64,000 bases of DNA, taken from QHXW01 sp963752965. Lineage in GTDB: Bacteria > Acidobacteriota > Terriglobia > Bryobacterales > Bryobacteraceae. The notes beneath the pieces were generated by a model. It was not told the DNA's origin and searched no databases. It saw only the letters and a program-made list of their open reading frames with translations. How positions within the stretch are numbered: the stretch's first letter is position 1; each line of letters opens with the position of its first letter. Below are positions 1-7,411 of the stretch, in pieces. The position numbers were made by a program, and so were the translations under genes. The DNA is taken from contig CAVWAJ010000012.1 of NCBI GenBank assembly GCA_963752965.1, positions 62,001-126,000 of the forward strand, in the 5' to 3' direction.

Positions 1-1
1 C

Positions 2-253
2 GCATTCGACGACGTGGAGGTATCGTTCGTTGGAATCCTTAAAGACGACCAAAAGCCGCCGCGAACCCTTGACGAGGAATCAAGAGTACTTGACCATGCC
101 GAGTTTGTGTTGGAGCGGATCGCGGTACCTCAATTGAAAGCTATTCAGGACAAGCCGCAAAGTTCGGTCCGAAGATTCTATCAGCCGGATAGCCGGGCAC
201 TCGCTTCCGCCACACTTTTTCTATGGCCACCCTGCCATGCATTCAAGAGGTAG
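2..253 (+). CDS. Possible C-terminal end of a gene cut by the window edge
   Basis: An open frame runs from the first bases to a stop at 251-253. A GTG at 14 could start it, but the frame is open to the window edge, so it may be the tail of a longer gene. The peptide (about 80 residues from the GTG) matches no family I recognise. The last 25 codons become low-complexity and cysteine-poor in character, which suits a degraded 3' end. It lies about 100 bases upstream of an IS4 element in a region full of gene remnants. It may equally be chance coding. Confidence 0.2.
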   Translation, partial: AFDDVEVSFVGILKDDQKPPRTLDEESRVLDHAEFVLERIAVPQLKAIQDKPQSSVRRFYQPDSRALASATLFLWPPCHAFKR

Positions 254-363
254 GTGCCCTTTGGCCGCTTCAGCGCGCGCGGCGAGGACGGCTTCGCGGG
301 CAGGGTGCTGTCCGCCCTTCGTTGCCAGTTTGGTGTTTGTTCGAAGAACGGCCGGGAGAGGAA

Positions 364-1774
364 CAGAGCTGTCCAAATTAGCCGGAATGGGTCTCGATGG
401 CCATTGGAAACAGGGCCGATGGGGGCCCTAATCAGCGCTTTGCGGAAGCTGGTTGCCGTGTTCCGATCGCTGGTTCTCATTTTTGCTGTCCTAATAGCGC
501 CGCTCAGAACTCCAGCACAAGTTGCCCGTCGTGCACGCCTGCCAAGGCAGGCGGCGCCTGAAAAGGATGATCGAGCCAGCAGTACAAGTCGCGATAGACA
601 AACAGCTGCTGGCGGAGCAATGCCGTGAGATTGGACAAGGACCATCCGAAACTCGACCGCAACTGCAGATACTTGAGCAGCAGCATGGCAATCAAGGCCG
701 TCCAGATTTGAATATGCAAGGCATTGGCGCTGGTGCCGACAAAGGTCCGGATGCGCAGGTTCTGCTTCAGATACCGGAAAAACACCTCGATCTGCCAGCG
801 CTCGTGGTAGATCTGGGCGATGGTGGTGGATCCGAAGCCCAGGTGGTTGGTCACCAGGACCATGGATTCCTGCCGCTCCTCCACCCACACTTCGATGCGC
901 CGGTAGCGCGCCTTCTGCTTGTACCAATGGCTACCCAGTTCGATCACCTCATCTTTGAGAATATTCCGGTGGTTGGGGAGCCGCCGCGATTCGATCACTT
1001 GGTAATGCGCATCGTGGCGCAGGCGCGTGACGAAGAAGACGCCCCCATCGGTCAGTTGCTGATACCACCGGTAGTCTACATACCCACGGTCGAAAACCAC
1101 AATCGTGCCCGGCTCGAAATGGAAGGCACGCGCCACCTTCACTTCCGAAGCCTTGCCTTCGGTGATCACGGCGAAGCGCGGCAGATATCCGTCATGATCT
1201 AGCACCAGATGCAGTTTGGCGGCGCCCTTGGCGCCTTGCCACTTGGCCCAGTCATACATGCTGGAGCACAATTCAATGAGCGTGCCGTCGATGGTCATCA
1301 GGGGATTGCGGAACCGGAAGCGCCGTTGCGGACCAGCCGCCTGCTGACAGCGGCTGAACAGTTTCTCGAACACCTTTTGGTACAACTGCCAGGGCCGGTG
1401 CGCGTTGGCATAGGCCAGCGTGGATTTGTTGGGAGCCTGGGAAACGCCCAGATGTTTCAATTTCCCTTCGCTGGCAGCCAAACCGCCACAGATTTCGCGC
1501 AACGTGCGCGCCTGCCCCATCTGGCAAAACAGCATGGCCACGAACTGCCCCCAGCAGGTGAAACCGCGCGCGTGCCGCTCGGCTTTGGTCTCCTGCACAG
1601 CACTCTCAAACTCCATCCGTGGGAACAACTGCAACAACTGCGAGAAAATGCTGCATACTCGAATCAAGGCGGAAGTCTCCGTTTCGTTGAGATTGGTTTC
1701 TGCCACGAACCCAACCTCAACTTACCAGAGCTTCCGCTGTCTTCTTTTGGAAAACCTAATTTGGACAAGCCTGA
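364..1774 (-). mobile_element. IS4-family insertion sequence, copy 1 (about 1.41 kb)
   Basis: The ends carry imperfect inverted repeats. The left end contains TGTCCAAATTAG at 370-381, and the right end contains its exact complement at 1756-1767. Further out the tips align as CAG-x-GC-x. The element is flanked by a perfect 9-bp direct repeat, GGAGAGGAA, at 355-363 and 1775-1783, a target-duplication length usual for IS4 relatives. One transposase gene on the minus strand fills most of it. The right flank is the 3' end of zwf, so the element truncates or interrupts that gene. A second element with related ends lies at 5399-6820. Confidence 0.85.
504..1706 (-). CDS. IS4-family DDE transposase
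   Basis: A 400-residue transposase that cuts and pastes its own insertion sequence. The N-terminal 110 residues form the DUF4372-like region common in this IS4 subgroup. The catalytic core shows D140 (T-I-D-G-T), D206 (V-F-D-R-G-Y) and E307, the last inside the IS4 signature Y(2)R(3)E(6)K with Y300, R303, E307 and K314. The frame is intact and starts 68 bases inside the right end of the element, so the enzyme could be active. It is a divergent homologue of the transposase at 5463-6698; the two share domain order and the motif Q-I-W-T-A-L-I-A near the C-terminus. Confidence 0.92.
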   Translation of the reverse strand: MAETNLNETETSALIRVCSIFSQLLQLFPRMEFESAVQETKAERHARGFTCWGQFVAMLFCQMGQARTLREICGGLAASEGKLKHLGVSQAPNKSTLAYANAHRPWQLYQKVFEKLFSRCQQAAGPQRRFRFRNPLMTIDGTLIELCSSMYDWAKWQGAKGAAKLHLVLDHDGYLPRFAVITEGKASEVKVARAFHFEPGTIVVFDRGYVDYRWYQQLTDGGVFFVTRLRHDAHYQVIESRRLPNHRNILKDEVIELGSHWYKQKARYRRIEVWVEERQESMVLVTNHLGFGSTTIAQIYHERWQIEVFFRYLKQNLRIRTFVGTSANALHIQIWTALIAMLLLKYLQLRSSFGWSLSNLTALLRQQLFVYRDLYCWLDHPFQAPPALAGVHDGQLVLEF

Positions 1775-1780
1775 GGAGAG

Positions 1781-2008
1781 GAAGCGCCCTACGAGCGGCT
1801 TTTGAGCGACGCCATGGCTGGCGATGGAGCGCTCTTCACCCGTGAGGACGCGGTCGAGGCCGCCTGGGCGGTGGTCGATCCGGTCCTGAAGACGCACCAG
1901 CGGGCCCGCCCTTACAGGCGCGGCAGCTGGGGGCCGAAAGAGGCTGACGCGATCATCGCTTCGGATGGCTGCTGGCACAACCCCAGACCCAAGGAGGCAT
2001 CCGGATGA
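1781..2008 (+). pseudogene. zwf: 3' remnant of glucose-6-phosphate dehydrogenase
   Basis: The frame reads E-A-P-Y-E-R-L-L-S-D-A-M-A-G-D, then F-T-R-E-D-A-V-E-A-A-W, V-D-P-V-L and W-G-P-K-E-A-D, ending just after W-H-N-P. This is the C-terminal block of Zwf, the NADP-dependent first step of the oxidative pentose phosphate pathway. Only about 75 of roughly 480 residues remain. The 5' side stops at the right end of an IS4 element. Joining the two flanks across the 9-bp target repeat gives F-E-E-R-P-G-E-E-A-P-Y-E-R in one frame, so the IS may have landed in a zwf that had already lost most of its 5' part. No convincing zwf sequence is visible left of about position 340. Confidence 0.75.
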
Positions 2009-2217
2009 CGAGCTTGGGTCAAGACCTGTCGTGCTCCTCTGCAGAACATCGTCCGCTGGATCAGCCTGGGACGATGTGATGTGAGCACTTTTGAACAGAC
2101 AACAAACGGCGTGTTTTGTTAGTTTAGAGCTGCATTTCGCTGCCCTAAACTGTCTGCATAGAGAACTGGCGATCGTCGAAGGAGCGAAATGGAAATCCCG
2201 GAATTGGAGGCGCTCAC

Positions 2218-2472
2218 ATGCGCATTGACCTTTACACAAAGACGATCCTCACGACCATCGCGCTGCTCCTTGCGGTGTTCACATTGAAACCAATCCTTCA
2301 ACCCCAGGCCGTCATGGCTGACGGAGACTTCTCCCATATCCAATTCTCGTATAGCGGGAGTAACCACGCGTTCTTCGATACCCGCAGTGGCGACGTTTGG
2401 GAATATGGCGACAATGGCCACTTTCGCCACCACTACAAAGTCCATGAACTAGGTAAGGATCACGATCGTTAA
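2218..2472 (+). CDS. Small exported or membrane-anchored protein, unknown function
   Basis: An 84-residue protein starting M-R-I-D-L-Y-T-K-T-I-L-T, followed by a hydrophobic segment (residues 10-27) and a possible cleavage site near A-V-M-A-D. The rest contains F-F-D-T-R-S-G-D-V-W, a pattern I recall from short acidobacterial and proteobacterial proteins of unknown role that begin with the same charged-hydrophobic leader. A GGAGG-like ribosome site lies 7-8 bases before the ATG. It sits between the zwf remnant and an IS630 element and appears intact. The IS630 insertion lies 27 bases past its stop, so the gene itself was spared. Confidence 0.65.
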   Translation: MRIDLYTKTILTTIALLLAVFTLKPILQPQAVMADGDFSHIQFSYSGSNHAFFDTRSGDVWEYGDNGHFRHHYKVHELGKDHDR

Positions 2473-2501
2473 AGGAATGGGACCGGGAACCCCAGGCGCT
2501 A

Positions 2502-3666
2502 GTGTAGTGCGGCATGCAGATTAACGATTATGCAGCGCGTGGCGGGCGCGCTTGACCTTTTCCAGAATATCGGACGCTTTGGCGGTCCAGACAAACGGTT
2601 TGGGATGGTCGTTGTGCTGGTCAATGTAGTCGCCAATGGCCATGATCAGTTCCTCGACGTCGCGGAAGATGCCTCGCCGCAGCCGATTCTGAGTGAGGTC
2701 ACGGAAGAAACGCTCCACCATGTTCAGCCATGAACTGCTGGTGGGAGTGAAGTACACGTGGAAGCGCGGATGGCGGGCCAGCCACTTCTCAACCTTGGGA
2801 TGTTTGTGCGTGGCATAGTTATCCGCGATCAGATGGATTTGCTTGCCTGCAGGGGTGACTTGGTCAATCACGCGCAGGAATTTCAGCCACTCCTGATGCC
2901 GGTGCCGGTCGTCGCACATGCTGATTACGGTGCCATCGAGCGTGCTCATGGCCGCAAACAGGGTTGCCGTTCCGTTGCGCTTGTAGTCGTGGGTCATCGT
3001 TCCGCAGCGTCCCTTCTTCAGCGGCAGGCCAGGTTGCGTGCGGTCCAGTGCTTGGATCTGGCTCTTCTCATCGGCGCAGAGGACGATGGCGTGTTCTGGC
3101 GGGTTGAGATAAAGCCCGATGATGGCGTCCAGTTTCTCGGCGAACTCGGGATCGTGGCTCACCTTGAAGGTCCGCGCCAAGTGCGGCTTCAGACCATGTT
3201 TCTGCCAGATCCGGCGCACGCTCTTTTCACTGACGCCTGCGGCCTCTGCCATGGTGCGCGTGCTCCAGTGGGTCGCGTTGTCGGGCTTCTCCTGCGTGGT
3301 TCTCCGGATCACCTCTTGCACCTGGGCCGGTGTGATGGTTGGTGTTCTTCCCGGGCGCGGCGCATCTTTGTCCAGCGCCGCAAAACCACCGTCCAGAAAC
3401 CGATTCCGCCAGCGCGCGGCCTTCTCCGGTGTGATCTTCAACTCCGCCGCGATCTGCTGATCTTGCAGCCCCGCTCCGGCCAACAAAACGATCCGCGCTC
3501 GTTCCACGCTCCGTGCCGGCGCGCTGCGAGCTCGGGCCCGAGATTCCAGGATCTCTTGCTGGTCAGAACTCAGAACCACGGGTCGCGCCACGCGCATCGT
3601 CTTCGGTCCTCCTATTGTAAAGACGACGCGTATTCTATAATCGTTACTATTTATGCCGCACTACAC
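2502..3666 (-). mobile_element. IS630-family insertion sequence (about 1.17 kb)
   Basis: The element is flanked by TA at 2500-2501 and 3667-3668, inside CTAG on both sides; TA is the standard IS630/Tc1-mariner target. The inverted ends share GTGTAGTGCGGCAT at the tips and TAACGATTAT further in, matching at 24 of 30 positions (2502-2531 against the complement of 3637-3666). The transposase stop codon lies within the left inverted repeat. The transposase frame is intact, so the copy may be functional. Confidence 0.9.
2521..3597 (-). CDS. IS630-family transposase
   Basis: A single 358-residue frame. Residues 1-130 hold two helix-turn-helix segments (A-A-E-L-K-I-T-P-E-K-A-A-R-W is the first) that bind the inverted repeats. 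The DDE core follows, with D176 in L-C-A-D-E-K-S, D259 in L-I-A-D-N-Y-A-T-H-K and E295 in W-L-N-M-V-E-R-F-F; the D to E spacing of about 35 is typical of IS630. Many IS630 relatives split the gene into two frames joined by frameshifting; this copy needs none. It fills almost all of the element at 2502-3666. Confidence 0.92.
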   Translation of the reverse strand: MRVARPVVLSSDQQEILESRARARSAPARSVERARIVLLAGAGLQDQQIAAELKITPEKAARWRNRFLDGGFAALDKDAPRPGRTPTITPAQVQEVIRRTTQEKPDNATHWSTRTMAEAAGVSEKSVRRIWQKHGLKPHLARTFKVSHDPEFAEKLDAIIGLYLNPPEHAIVLCADEKSQIQALDRTQPGLPLKKGRCGTMTHDYKRNGTATLFAAMSTLDGTVISMCDDRHRHQEWLKFLRVIDQVTPAGKQIHLIADNYATHKHPKVEKWLARHPRFHVYFTPTSSSWLNMVERFFRDLTQNRLRRGIFRDVEELIMAIGDYIDQHNDHPKPFVWTAKASDILEKVKRARHALHNR

Positions 3667-3668
3667 TA

Positions 3669-4191
3669 GGCCCGTAATTGTCCGTTGCGAGAGGAACGGC
3701 AATATGTCTAGCTCCCGGCGGGCTCTACCCCGGCGACGGTGGGGTTCCTGTCCGATCCGAAGCTGTCGTACCTGTTCAATGCGTTTGGTGCATTGAAGAC
3801 ACAAACCCCGGCTTCGTTTTTTATCCGGCCGCCGTGACTGGATCGAACGGAGGAGCATCCAACGACGAACTTACTGAGTTCCCGCATAATAAACTCGGCA
3901 CTTGCTCCGGTCTGATAGGTCGGATGACCCTTGATCTGAAGTGTGCAGGAGCGCGTAGTGCGGGAAATACGCACGCTACGTGCGATGTGGCGGGGGCGGG
4001 AAGCCGGGTCACCGTTCGGTTAGTGAGGCACTTCCAACGGAAACGGGGAGAAATGGATAGGCGGGACCTACGAAACACGGCACCAGTCCTCGACCCCCAC
4101 TTGGCGGGGCTCCCAGCCACCATCCCTGAATCGAACCCAGTAGTAACCTTTGGGTCTCACGCAAGCACCCTCCTCTGGAAAAACCCCGCCA
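3669..4191. other. Gene-poor stretch between IS630 and a small secreted protein
   Basis: No intact gene is convincing in these 523 bases. The longest plus-strand frame (3678 to 4211) has no recognisable family and runs antisense into the real gene at 4192-4647. A 41-codon frame, 3712-3837, ends F-F-I-R-P-P and includes F-L-S-D-P-K-L-S-Y-L-F-N-A-F, which reads like a protein C-terminus, but I cannot name it. The part from about 3900 to 4100 is rich in strong hairpins and includes a group II intron domain V-like structure, listed separately. Confidence 0.4.
3950..3984 (+). ncRNA. Hairpin resembling group II intron domain V (degenerate)
   Basis: The hairpin starts with AGC at 3950-3952. A lower stem pairs 3951-3958 with 3976-3983, with one G-T pair. 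A 2-base bulge, CG, lies on the 3' strand at 3974-3975. The upper stem pairs 3959-3962 with 3970-3973 and ends in a GAAA loop at 3964-3967 closed by a G-T pair. This is the domain V plan: a 5' AGC triad, a two-base 3' bulge and a GNRA cap in about 34 bases. It has one extra base (A3969) and a poor basal pair, so it is probably inactive. No reverse transcriptase frame is visible upstream, so if real it is a relic. Confidence 0.4.
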
Positions 4192-4647
4192 CTAATTGCG
4201 CTGGAAGATGAGTGTGATCGGCTTGTGCTCCGGCCGTTCGACGTTGACTATCATCGTGCCATCCACGGCAAGGGTGTAGCTTTCGAGAGTAGTCACACCG
4301 GATAGCGTGGTCGTGACTTTCAGAACGTTGTGATCCCACTTGGTCTTGCTCTTGAGGTCCTTGCCGGAGTGAATCGTGGCGTTGTTCTGGCTGTCGGTGA
4401 TGTCGCTGTAGAAGAAGGTCTCAGTGGCACCTTCATACATGAAACTGCGAGAGACGGTGATGTTGCCCTCCCGCTCGTTGATCGTCACGGTGCCAGTTTG
4501 AACCACGCGCTGGCCGGCAAAATCGCTTTTGGCGGGCACCAGCATCCAGGTGCCGTTCAGCGCGCGGTGGTCGTGCGCGAAGGCGGAGAACGCGCAGAGG
4601 AGGGTCGTCAAGACGGTTCCGCTAATTGTAGTTGAATATATCCTCAT
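4192..4647 (-). CDS. Secreted lipocalin-like protein of unknown function
   Basis: A 151-residue protein with a clear signal peptide: positive start, hydrophobic core T-V-L-T-T-L-L-C-A-F, then A-F-A-H. The mature part opens L-N-G-T-W-M-L-V-P-A-K-S-D-F-A-G and alternates short beta strands, ending P-I-T-L-I-F-Q-R. The L-N-G-T-W opening followed by beta strands is common in small secreted acidobacterial proteins with a likely lipocalin-like barrel. An AGGAA ribosome site lies 5-6 bases before the ATG. It stands alone between an IS630 element and the glgB remnant. The start is well supported; the function is unknown. Confidence 0.7.
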   Translation of the reverse strand: MRIYSTTISGTVLTTLLCAFSAFAHDHRALNGTWMLVPAKSDFAGQRVVQTGTVTINEREGNITVSRSFMYEGATETFFYSDITDSQNNATIHSGKDLKSKTKWDHNVLKVTTTLSGVTTLESYTLAVDGTMIVNVERPEHKPITLIFQRN

Positions 4648-4880
4648 GATTTCCTTCCAAGGGCTACCGTTTCTTACGAAATCGGATGTAGCGTCGGGAG
4701 TGTTAGAGCACGCGTGGTGCCGTTCAGGTAGAAACTGTGACGCAGGCGGATCTGAAGATCTGGCGGAGGTTGTCGTGGAATGCAGGTTTGACGACTGGGC
4801 TAGCGGGGTAAAGACTGCACTCGTCGCGGCGGATTCTGCACGCGCTTTCGGGTCCGAACCTATCAGGATAGGTCTCGGCC

Positions 4881-5385
4881 CCCGGCCTGAGAACCAGGAC
4901 GCCGAGGGGCGGAATCGTCAGGTTTAGCGAGTATGGCCTACCATGCAGCGGCACGGGAACCGCCTCGACACCGCCCATGTTTCCCTGGCCGCTACCGCCG
5001 TAAAGTTGAGCATCGCTATTCAGGACTTCTCTCCAATAGCCGTTCACGGGTGCCCCAACGCGATAGTTGTGCCGAGGCACGAAAGTGAAATTGCAGATGA
5101 TGAGAGTCACGTCGGCAGGATTCTTCGCCCGTCTAAGGAAAGAGATGACACTTCATTCAAAATCGCCGCGATCCACCCACTCGAATCCAGATGGTTCGAA
5201 ATCCACTTCGTACAGTGAAGGTTGCCCCTTGTAAAAAGTGTTCAAATCGCGCACCCACCGCTGTAAGCTGGAATGCAGCGGATGCTCCAACAACTGCCAA
5301 TCCAGGCTGCGGTCGTGGTTCCACTCGCCCCATTGCCCAGAGTCGTCGCCCATGAACAGCAGTTTCTGCCCGGGATGGGTAACGC
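4881..5385 (-). pseudogene. glgB: 3' remnant of 1,4-alpha-glucan branching enzyme
   Basis: The minus strand reads T-H-P-G-Q-K-L-L-F-M-G, then G-Q-W-G-E-W-N-H-D-R-S-L-D-W, R-W-V-R-D-L-N, then C-N-F-T-F-V-P-R-H-N-Y and L-P-P-type residues ending G-V-L-V-L-R-P. These are consecutive GlgB C-terminal blocks, the enzyme that adds alpha-1,6 branches to glycogen. An in-frame TGA at 5153-5155 interrupts F-E-stop-S-V-I-S-F-L-R; reading through it keeps frame, so one point mutation killed this part. The 5' three quarters are missing. GlgB similarity stops at about 5385, only 5 bases from the target repeat of an IS4 element, and no GlgB sequence appears beyond that element. An intact glgC lies elsewhere, at 33095-34348. 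Confidence 0.82.
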
Positions 5386-5398
5386 TACTATTTGCAAC

Positions 5399-6820
5399 CA
5401 CTCTTGTCCAAGACAGCTCTGACGTTCGTCTGAGCAAAAGAAAAGCCCTCCTATAATGGACGTTGGCGAATCGTTCCTGGGCCGGAGCTTCGCCAGACGC
5501 CACCCACAAGGAAGGCAAAGCCATCATACAAGTCGCGAGTCTGTTCAATCAACTGCTCCAGCATTTTCCCCGGACCGAGTTCGGAGTGCTGGTCAAAGAA
5601 AACAATGCAGAACGGTGCGCCAAAGGTTTTGGCTGCTGGACGCAGTTGGTCTCGATGCTGTTCTGCCAACTCGCCCACGCTGATTCTTTGCGCGAGATTT
5701 GCAACGGCCTGGGCTGTTGCTTGGGCAAGCTGGTTCATCTCGGCATCGGCAAGGCCCCCAATAAATCCACCCTCTCGTATGCCAACGAACACCGGCCCGC
5801 GAAGTTGTACGAGGATCTGTTTTACACTGCCCTCCAAAGGTTCCGCGACGAAGAAGGATTGGGGCCTCGCAAGAAGAAGTTCCGTTTCAAGAACAAGCTG
5901 CTGTCCCTCGACTCGACCACCATTTCGTTGTGCCTGAAGTTGTTTCCTTGGGCCAAGTTTCGCAGGGCCAAGGGCGGCGTCAAGGCTCACGTTCTGCTGG
6001 ACCACGAGGATTATTTGCCGCGCTACGTGCTGATCACCGAAGCCAAATGCAGTGATCTGAAGATGGCCGACGCCTTCCCGCTCAACCCCGGCTCCATCGT
6101 GGCCATGGATCGCGGGTATAACGACTACGGGCTGTTCGGCAAGTGGACCGTCGAGGAAATCTACTTTGTCACCCGCCTGAAGGAGAATGCCGCCTACGAC
6201 GTGGTGGAGCAGTGTGCGGTTCCGCAGGACCGCAACATCCGGTCGGACCAACTGATCCGGTTCACCGGCGCCCAGGCCCAAAAGGATTGCCCCTGTCTGC
6301 TGCGGCGTGTGGTGGTCTGGGACGTCGTCAACCAACGGGAGACCGAGTTGTTGACCAACCTGATCGCGTTTGGCGCCACGACCATTGCCGCCATCTACAA
6401 GGACCGCTGGGAGATCGAACTGTTCTTCAAGGCTCTCAAACAGAATCTTAAGGTGAAGAGTTTCGTGGGCACCAGCGAAAACGCCCTGCGCATCCAGATT
6501 TGGACAGCCCTGATCGCCATCCTGCTGCTGAAATGGCTGCACCATCTGTCGAAAGCCAAATGGTCGCTGTCCAATCTGGCCTCGATGTTGCGGCTGAACC
6601 TGTTTACCTATCGTGATCTGCGGAAGTGGCTGGACGACCCGTTCCAGACACCGCCACTGTTACCCGAATCCGAACAACTTACCCTGGCGCTGGCATGACT
6701 TGGACAGGCACTACAAGGAAAAAACACCAGACCTCGACCCGACAACCGTTTTTCTCAGTCCCGAAAGCCTTCGGTGTCAATAACCGACATCACAACCCTG
6801 TCCTGTTTTGGACAGCAGTG
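5399..6820 (+). mobile_element. IS4-family insertion sequence, copy 2 (about 1.42 kb)
   Basis: A perfect 9-bp direct repeat, ATTTGCAAC, flanks the element at 5390-5398 and 6821-6829. The left tip CACTCTTGTCCAAGACAGC matches the complement of the right tip at 15 of 19 positions. The core TGTCCAA is shared with the ends of copy 1 (364-1774), so the two belong to one IS4 subgroup although their transposases have diverged. One plus-strand transposase gene occupies 5463-6698; the last 120 bases are noncoding. It sits just 5' of the glgB remnant. Confidence 0.88.
5463..6698 (+). CDS. IS4-family DDE transposase
   Basis: A 411-residue transposase. Visible catalytic residues are D150 (L-S-L-D-S-T-T), D216 (A-M-D-R-G-Y) and E319 within Y312-x2-R315-x3-E319-x6-K326, the IS4 signature. 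The N-terminal block (F-N-Q-L-L-Q-H-F-P-R, then C-W-T-Q-L-V-S-M-L-F) matches the same region of the transposase at 504-1706. The first 15-20 residues have no counterpart there, so the true start could be a little downstream. The frame is unbroken and lies 64 bases from the left end of its element, so the copy may be active. Confidence 0.92.
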   Translation: MANRSWAGASPDATHKEGKAIIQVASLFNQLLQHFPRTEFGVLVKENNAERCAKGFGCWTQLVSMLFCQLAHADSLREICNGLGCCLGKLVHLGIGKAPNKSTLSYANEHRPAKLYEDLFYTALQRFRDEEGLGPRKKKFRFKNKLLSLDSTTISLCLKLFPWAKFRRAKGGVKAHVLLDHEDYLPRYVLITEAKCSDLKMADAFPLNPGSIVAMDRGYNDYGLFGKWTVEEIYFVTRLKENAAYDVVEQCAVPQDRNIRSDQLIRFTGAQAQKDCPCLLRRVVVWDVVNQRETELLTNLIAFGATTIAAIYKDRWEIELFFKALKQNLKVKSFVGTSENALRIQIWTALIAILLLKWLHHLSKAKWSLSNLASMLRLNLFTYRDLRKWLDDPFQTPPLLPESEQLTLALA

Positions 6821-6947
6821 ATTTGCAACACATTGCTACAGACTCGGACATTAGTGCGCCTGTTTCGAAATAGAATAGTTCCCGTTTTGATTGCATCCGT
6901 TACGGCAGATCCTTTAGATTGCTGAGCGTCTTAGAGACAGCCACCTC

Positions 6948-7313
6948 TCACTCCCCGGTAAACCCTCCTTGCAGGTACGGCTCAGTGATGACGTTGGGAT
7001 AGAGCGTTGTGGTTGCATCTATCAAGGCGGCGAAACCGATCACGAGCGGTGAGAGGGCGAGTAAGACGAGAAAGACGATCAAATTGCCTGCGGGCGTGAA
7101 CACCGGCACAACGGGGTTCAGAAGTAGCACTATCCCTGCAAGCACAGCAGCCCACAAGTATTCCTGTGCTCGTACTGCCTGCTGCACCATTACGATGGCG
7201 CTCATGTAGACGACCACATTCAGCAGGAGTTGGTAGTTCGTTTCGGAGTGCCAGGACATGGACGCGAGAAGCAAACCCGCGACGAAGCTGCACTTCATTG
7301 TTTTCGTGAGCAT
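6948..7313 (-). CDS. Small integral membrane protein (DUF6804-like)
   Basis: The first in-frame ATG that fits is M-L-T-K-T-M-K-C, giving 121 residues; the frame is open for 15 further codons upstream. It has about four membrane segments with the pattern Y-Q-L-L-L-N-V-V-V-Y, then Y-L-W-A-A-V-L-A-G-I, then L-L-N-P-V-V-P-V-F. A helix carrying L-L-N-P-x-x-P-x is the hallmark I associate with DUF6804 proteins. No function is known. An AGAGGAG-like site lies about 14 bases before the chosen ATG, which is rather far. It is a single gene transcribed in the same direction as the stress protein upstream of it. Confidence 0.6.
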   Translation of the reverse strand: MLTKTMKCSFVAGLLLASMSWHSETNYQLLLNVVVYMSAIVMVQQAVRAQEYLWAAVLAGIVLLLNPVVPVFTPAGNLIVFLVLLALSPLVIGFAALIDATTTLYPNVITEPYLQGGFTGE

Positions 7314-7411
7314 TGGGAGACCTAATTCTCCTCTCAGACTGACGGTAAGGCCGCCCAAGAGTATTTGTTAGATAAGTTCTACTTAATGAATGTCGTCGTG
7401 AGATGGGCGAG

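Noticed and set aside
504..1202. Several frames of 66-226 codons opposite the first IS4 transposase
   Set aside because: All are antisense or shifted shadows of the transposase frame.
3678..4211. 177-codon plus-strand frame
   Set aside because: No signal, no family motif, codes through the strong hairpins near 3950 and runs antisense into the secreted protein gene at 4192-4647.
5451..6545. 364-codon minus-strand frame across the IS4 transposase
   Set aside because: It is fully antisense to the intact transposase at 5463-6698, which has all catalytic motifs; the minus frame matches no family.
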